Origin: Tachypleus tridentatus
Lineage: Eukaryota > Arthropoda > Merostomata > Xiphosura > Limulidae
Direction: 5' to 3'
DNA length: 64,000 nt
Assembly (NCBI RefSeq): GCF_004210375.1
Contig: NC_134833.1
Span: forward strand, 48,354,782-48,418,781
The notes below the pieces were generated by a model. That model was not told the DNA's origin. It worked only from the letters and a program-made list of their open reading frames with translations, and searched no databases. Numbering within the stretch: position 1 is the stretch's first letter; every line of letters begins with the position of its first letter. The position numbers were made by a program, and so were the translations under genes. Below are positions 60,160 through 64,000 of this stretch, piece after piece.

Positions 60160-60660
60160 TCCCGAATTCCAAATATTTGTATCAGTCTATGGAGGCAATT
60201 ACAACGTATCGTTATTTGAAGCCACATTTAGATTGTTCAAGCTATAAAAAAACAGCAGACCGAAAACCTAAACATTGCGATTTGTTTTTATCTTTGATTC
60301 CTTTAAATTCGTAAGAAAGGAATAACTCCCATCTTTGTCTGGATCAGTGTGAGGTAATTACGATATCGTATTTTTGTGCTAAGAATCATCTAATTGGTGG
60401 AAATATAAACAAATAGCAGGTCAGAAACCTTACTTTTGGGGGGTTTTCACTTTTAATCCATGCAAAATCTAAATAAAAGCAAAAATTCCAATCTATTTAT
60501 TTCAGTCTATGGGGAACCCGCAAGTTATATTTGTACAATGTCTCATTTGAACTGGCAGAAATATAAGCTAGCTGCAAACCACAATATGTTTTTAATGTTT
60601 GAAAAACGATTTCTCTAAATTCATAACACGGCCTAAAGCAAAAAATAAAACGAAAAAAAT
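60160..60660. repeat. tandem repeat, three units of about 160 bp
   Basis: The 'atcagtctatgg' core appears at 60181, 60343 (atcagtgtgagg) and 60501 (ttcagtctatgg). Each is followed about 50-80 bp later by 'aagctataaa' or 'gaaatataa' and 'agcagaccgaaaacc'-like stretches. Units are strongly diverged. Confidence 0.65.
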
Positions 60661-60854
60661 AAGTATAAGAGTATTACACCAAGATATATGCTCTTAACGT
60701 TACAAGGCAGATTTGTCTATAAATGAAAGAGTAGAGTTATATTTGTTGGAAAGAATAAGAAAAAATTATAGGGTAAAAAAGGATAGATGTTTTCCTCCCT
60801 ACTGGGAAGACACAAAACAAACGAGATAGGTAGAATTTGGTTTTTACGCAATCT

Positions 60855-60910
60855 TCCATAAAGCTATTCGAGGGCTATATGTGATAGCCGCCCTTAATTT
60901 GGAAGCGATA
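60855..60910 (-). mobile_element. family A SINE 3' fragment
   Basis: Contains 'aaagctattcgagggctata' and 'gatagccgcccttaattt', the reverse of the family A 3' end. Confidence 0.55.
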
Positions 60911-61371
60911 GGCTTCACAAAGAAGAAGAGCTATTTAAATTATGCTAAACCTCATAATAGCAAATTATGAAGTATTTTAACTAGCAAAGACCCCGTTTGC
61001 GAAGCCTTTATACAGAACTTCGTGTATTTAATATTATCCATTAGATATTATCGAACAGCTTCTCTTGTCATACTTTTTTTATTCATTATTAAGGTACCCG
61101 TGGTTTATTTATCTGATATTTTGTACTACAGCTTACCTATTAGAGTATTTTTAAGTTCATTACCTTGTATAATTATTATAAAGACTTTATTTTTTGGATT
61201 ACGACATGCTACACATAAATATAAAAAGTAATTTCAGCAGTTCCAATCTTGTGCGCAAAGAATAATTTTTTTCAATGGTTTCATATTTGTTATTTTGTCC
61301 ACACTTATTATCTTTGTGAAAATGAATTTTAATTCTTTCATTTCATGTTTCGTTGCCGAACAATCGTGCTC

Positions 61372-61545
61372 CGCGCTTTGGAGCCGTGGATATATCATAA
61401 GAGTGTCAGTCAGATTCCACTACGCAACTCGAGTAGCCAAAGAGTTGGCGTTAGATACTATTCATTAGCTGCCTTTTCTTCAATCTGTTAGTTCAAATTT
61501 ACTGACGGCTTGCAATTGTGTAGATTTGTGTGAATCCCCGAAACA
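61372..61545 (+). mobile_element. family A SINE, decayed
   Basis: Traces in order: 'ggagccgtggatatatcata', 'gtcagattccacta', 'agccaaagagttggcgtta', 'ttagctgccttttcttc', 'tactgacggcttgc'. Confidence 0.6.
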
Positions 61546-61583
61546 TATATTTGTTCACAAGATGTTTATTTTTAAGTGTCGTA

Positions 61584-61735
61584 AGTCAACCGGTGGGACA
61601 GTGGTAACTGTATGGACTTACAGCTCTAACATTCGGGAGTTAGATTCCCTGTGGTAGACACACCAGGTAGCTTAATGTAGTTTTAAGTTTCTAGAGTTGT
61701 AAGTCCGCAGAGATAAAACTGTGCTCCTGGGAGCA
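61584..61735. mobile_element. two SINE pieces (family C/B), inverted
   Basis: A plus-strand piece ('ggtgggacagtggtaactgt', 'gggagttagattccctgtgg', 'ttaatgtagtttt') is followed by a minus-strand head fragment ('gttgtaagtccgcagagata', 'aaactgtgctcctgggag'). Confidence 0.55.
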
Positions 61736-63591
61736 CAACAAAAAAATTATCAGTTCAAGTGTTTTAAATATTTCCCTTTAAGGAATAAAAAATATTCAAA
61801 TTTCATGACAGTTATTTTAACTATAGTCTCATATATATATTTTTATTGAGAAAATGTTCAACTTATTATTTTCAACTTCTGAAAGAACACGAAATTATTG
61901 CAGTCTTCTATTATTTTTACTGTTTTCATAAACTCAAATCGGCTATACTTCATAGCATTAAATATTTTTATCATATTATTAAAAGATTTTATTCTGATAT
62001 ATGATTAAAAATAATGCTGTTCTGATTAAGGAGTAGCAGGTTGATTATTGCATTAATTTTTATTTTATAATGAAATTGTCTGTTTAAGATTTTGGGGGCT
62101 TATTTTGTTTCGTATATTTCGACACTGATTTATAAATCCTTTCTACTTTTTAGTATTTTAAAACATTTTGTGTTCGGCATCGTTCAATACTTTGCTTCAG
62201 TAATGGCTAATTAATTAGTTAAAATATTTTGAATAAGAATATTTTGCTAAACTAATGAGTGTCGATTTACTCCTTTGCCATTAATTAATTTTTCTGAAAT
62301 TGTTTTTCAATCCAGTACAAACCTATAAGGAAACATCTATCATGATAAAAAATATTTTTTTCAAGGGTAACATTAGCCAGGTTTGGTCGTAACCAAAAAT
62401 AATTTAAAATTGAATTACCAGCAATTCCGAGACAAGACAAAAAAATTACACTACAAAAAGAAAACTGGATTTATGAATGTGTGATGAAATTTAAAATAGA
62501 ACAAACTAAATCAGAACTATCGTAGAGAAAAGAAGATCAACGTCGACTTTTACCCAACCCGAGGCTGAGCGGCAGTAATGTGAAGTGAACACTAACAGAG
62601 CAGGAACTCTTTGTCATAAAAATTACGTTTATAAGAATTTTAAGGTAGGACGTTTGTTTCTTTTTCGGCAGATAGGTATTTGGGAAAAACTATGGGTCGT
62701 ATCTAGCACACATATGACAAAAAGCCGTAAGGAGCAAAAAGTTTTAATTATATTCCTTTGGTCTTATAAATTCTTATTATAATCTAAAATTAAACAAGGA
62801 ATTGCGATGTATTAACATTCAATAACATATCATAAATATTTTTTACTTTGAAGATCTATAAGTCTGTATGTGTCATTCCTTTTAAAGTTGAAATCATTTT
62901 TCCCTTAATAATTCGCAGCAAGCAAGGTGTTGAATTTCAGTGCCCTTAGTAGTTATGATTTTTTTTTATTACTGATAAATAGGACAGATTTGAGGCATCT
63001 TAAAGGAAGAAACGTGAGCCCACTCAACTATCCTGCCGTCCACTTCATTGCCGAACTGTGAAACTAAATTGACAGAAAAATGCTTTTTCTAGAAAGATAA
63101 CACGGTAAACATGAATAACTACAATCCATTATAAATTGTTAATTAAACCTAGAGAACAAAAACAAATGCTTTGTCTGTCAGGAGCATTGTTGAAATCGTC
63201 GCTTGATTTTCTTGGTTAGCTGTGGAGTGCTCGAAAGGGCTAGCACCATCGGAGTAAACTAACCTCAGAGTCTTCTCGGTAATAAGGAAAGGTGATTCAT
63301 ATTGGCTTGAGCTTCTCCAAGGACAAAAAATCTCTTCAGAGGGTTTTTGTGTGAGTGTCGTAGGCTTCAGTCTAAGTGTCATAAGTTTCAGTTTCCGGAT
63401 CAAGGAGCATTTCGGTTTTTATAATCTTGCTGTGTGTGTTTGTTTTTGTCTTTGTGCGACAGTCTGAGGTAAAAGGTTTGTCAGTGGATGTTAGAACTTT
63501 CTTTGTTTGTTAATGATGTTTTTTTCTTAATGGGAACATTGTTGAGTTTGTTAATCTTTTGTAGAGCTTCGGTGTGATATTTCACAGTATA
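61736..63591. other. AT-rich stretch, probably 3' flank of the gene at 63.6 kb
   Basis: The 84-codon minus-strand ORF at 63149-63403 has even codon use and may be a 3' UTR by-product or a decayed exon. Nothing else was recognised. Confidence 0.3.
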
Positions 63592-63729
63592 TTAGATTTT
63601 CTTGGTTTTTATGGTTGGCCTATCTGAGCTGGAGTTAACAACAACTTCCATAAAGTTTAGATTTTCTGGCTGATATTCAGTGAATCGAGGGACTGTTGAA
63701 AAATTAGCCTCTAAGAGTTGTTTAATTTC
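63592..63729 (-). CDS. candidate terminal exon of an unknown gene
   Basis: A strong minus-strand acceptor (tttctatttattcttag, AG at 63730-63731) is followed by an uninterrupted 45-codon frame to TAA at 63592-63594. It begins EIKQLLEANFSTVP and continues RFTEYQPENLNFMEVVVN. Amino acid use is that of a normal hydrophilic protein, unlike the AT-driven ORFs nearby. The rest of the gene would lie beyond the right edge. The frame stays mostly open past the TAA, so a pseudogene with a single stop cannot be excluded. No family was recognised. Confidence 0.45.
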   Translation of the reverse strand, partial: EIKQLLEANFSTVPRFTEYQPENLNFMEVVVNSSSDRPTIKTKKI

Positions 63730-64000
63730 CTAAGAATAAATAGAAATGTACACATTTATTAGGCTGCCACAAAAGAGTTACAACGGACAGCATGTTGAAA
63801 TTTACATGGTGAAACTAGGTATTTGAAATCTTTAGGCGATAACAGCTGGATAAAAATCATGCCACGTTGCAGTTGTCTGGTCTTATTTGTTTGTTATTTA
63901 TTTTGGTGTAATATTTCCGTTTTGTACTGCTTGAAAAAGTCGCATACGTGTTAAAAAGGGAATGAGTAAGACAAATTGTTATAAAAGAATGATATTTACT

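Noticed and set aside
61022-61231. 69-codon hydrophobic ORF
   Set aside because: Leu/Ile/Tyr-rich composition typical of chance ORFs in AT-rich sequence; no motif.

Overview
The window is AT-rich animal DNA and looks like chelicerate sequence. Horseshoe crab is my best guess, because the commonest repeat (a tRNA-headed SINE of about 270 bp) is one I associate with that group; this rests on memory and was not searched. There are no operons, long ORFs or bacterial signals. Coding sequence is sparse and split by introns several kb long. Most recognisable content is transposable-element debris.

The one gene that can be read completely is on the minus strand at 3603-15048. It encodes the ubiquitin-ribosomal protein eL40 fusion (UBA52 type, 128 residues) in four coding exons with consensus splice sites. 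Codon 37 of its ubiquitin part reads Ser instead of the nearly invariant Pro. Its introns hold a TTAA-bounded piggyBac-like MITE that carries a 28S rRNA fragment, and a decayed hAT transposase.

The stretch 14.2-24.5 kb is a nest of elements. It holds Penelope-like (PLE) tails, one in a hammerhead-like arrangement and one in a 135-bp palindrome, then a DIRS-type RT/RNase H relic, then a BED-finger hAT element. That hAT element is split by a 5.8-kb minus-strand I/jockey-type LINE (ORF1 zinc knuckles, endonuclease, RT, RNase H) with an exact 10-bp target-site duplication. A SINE has in turn inserted into the LINE.

At 27.5-28.2 kb there is a promoter-like island: a TATA box and a signal-peptide first exon on the plus strand, and donor-ended exon candidates on the minus strand. 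From about 30 to 37 kb there is scattered minus-strand coding debris of a Maverick/Polinton-like element (clear integrase relic, a probable capsid-type relic, and a duplicated Cys-rich segment with a SAP/Rho-N-like motif), cut by SINEs.

From 38 to 64 kb I see mostly intron-like or intergenic DNA. It holds SINEs of three families (clustered at 48-50 kb), a PLE 3' end with a GIY-YIG remnant, several tandem repeats (33, about 77 and about 160 bp), a deleted mariner, a second diverged 28S fragment, a coding-like island at 49.9 kb, and a convincing terminal exon at 63.6-63.7 kb of a gene that continues beyond the window.
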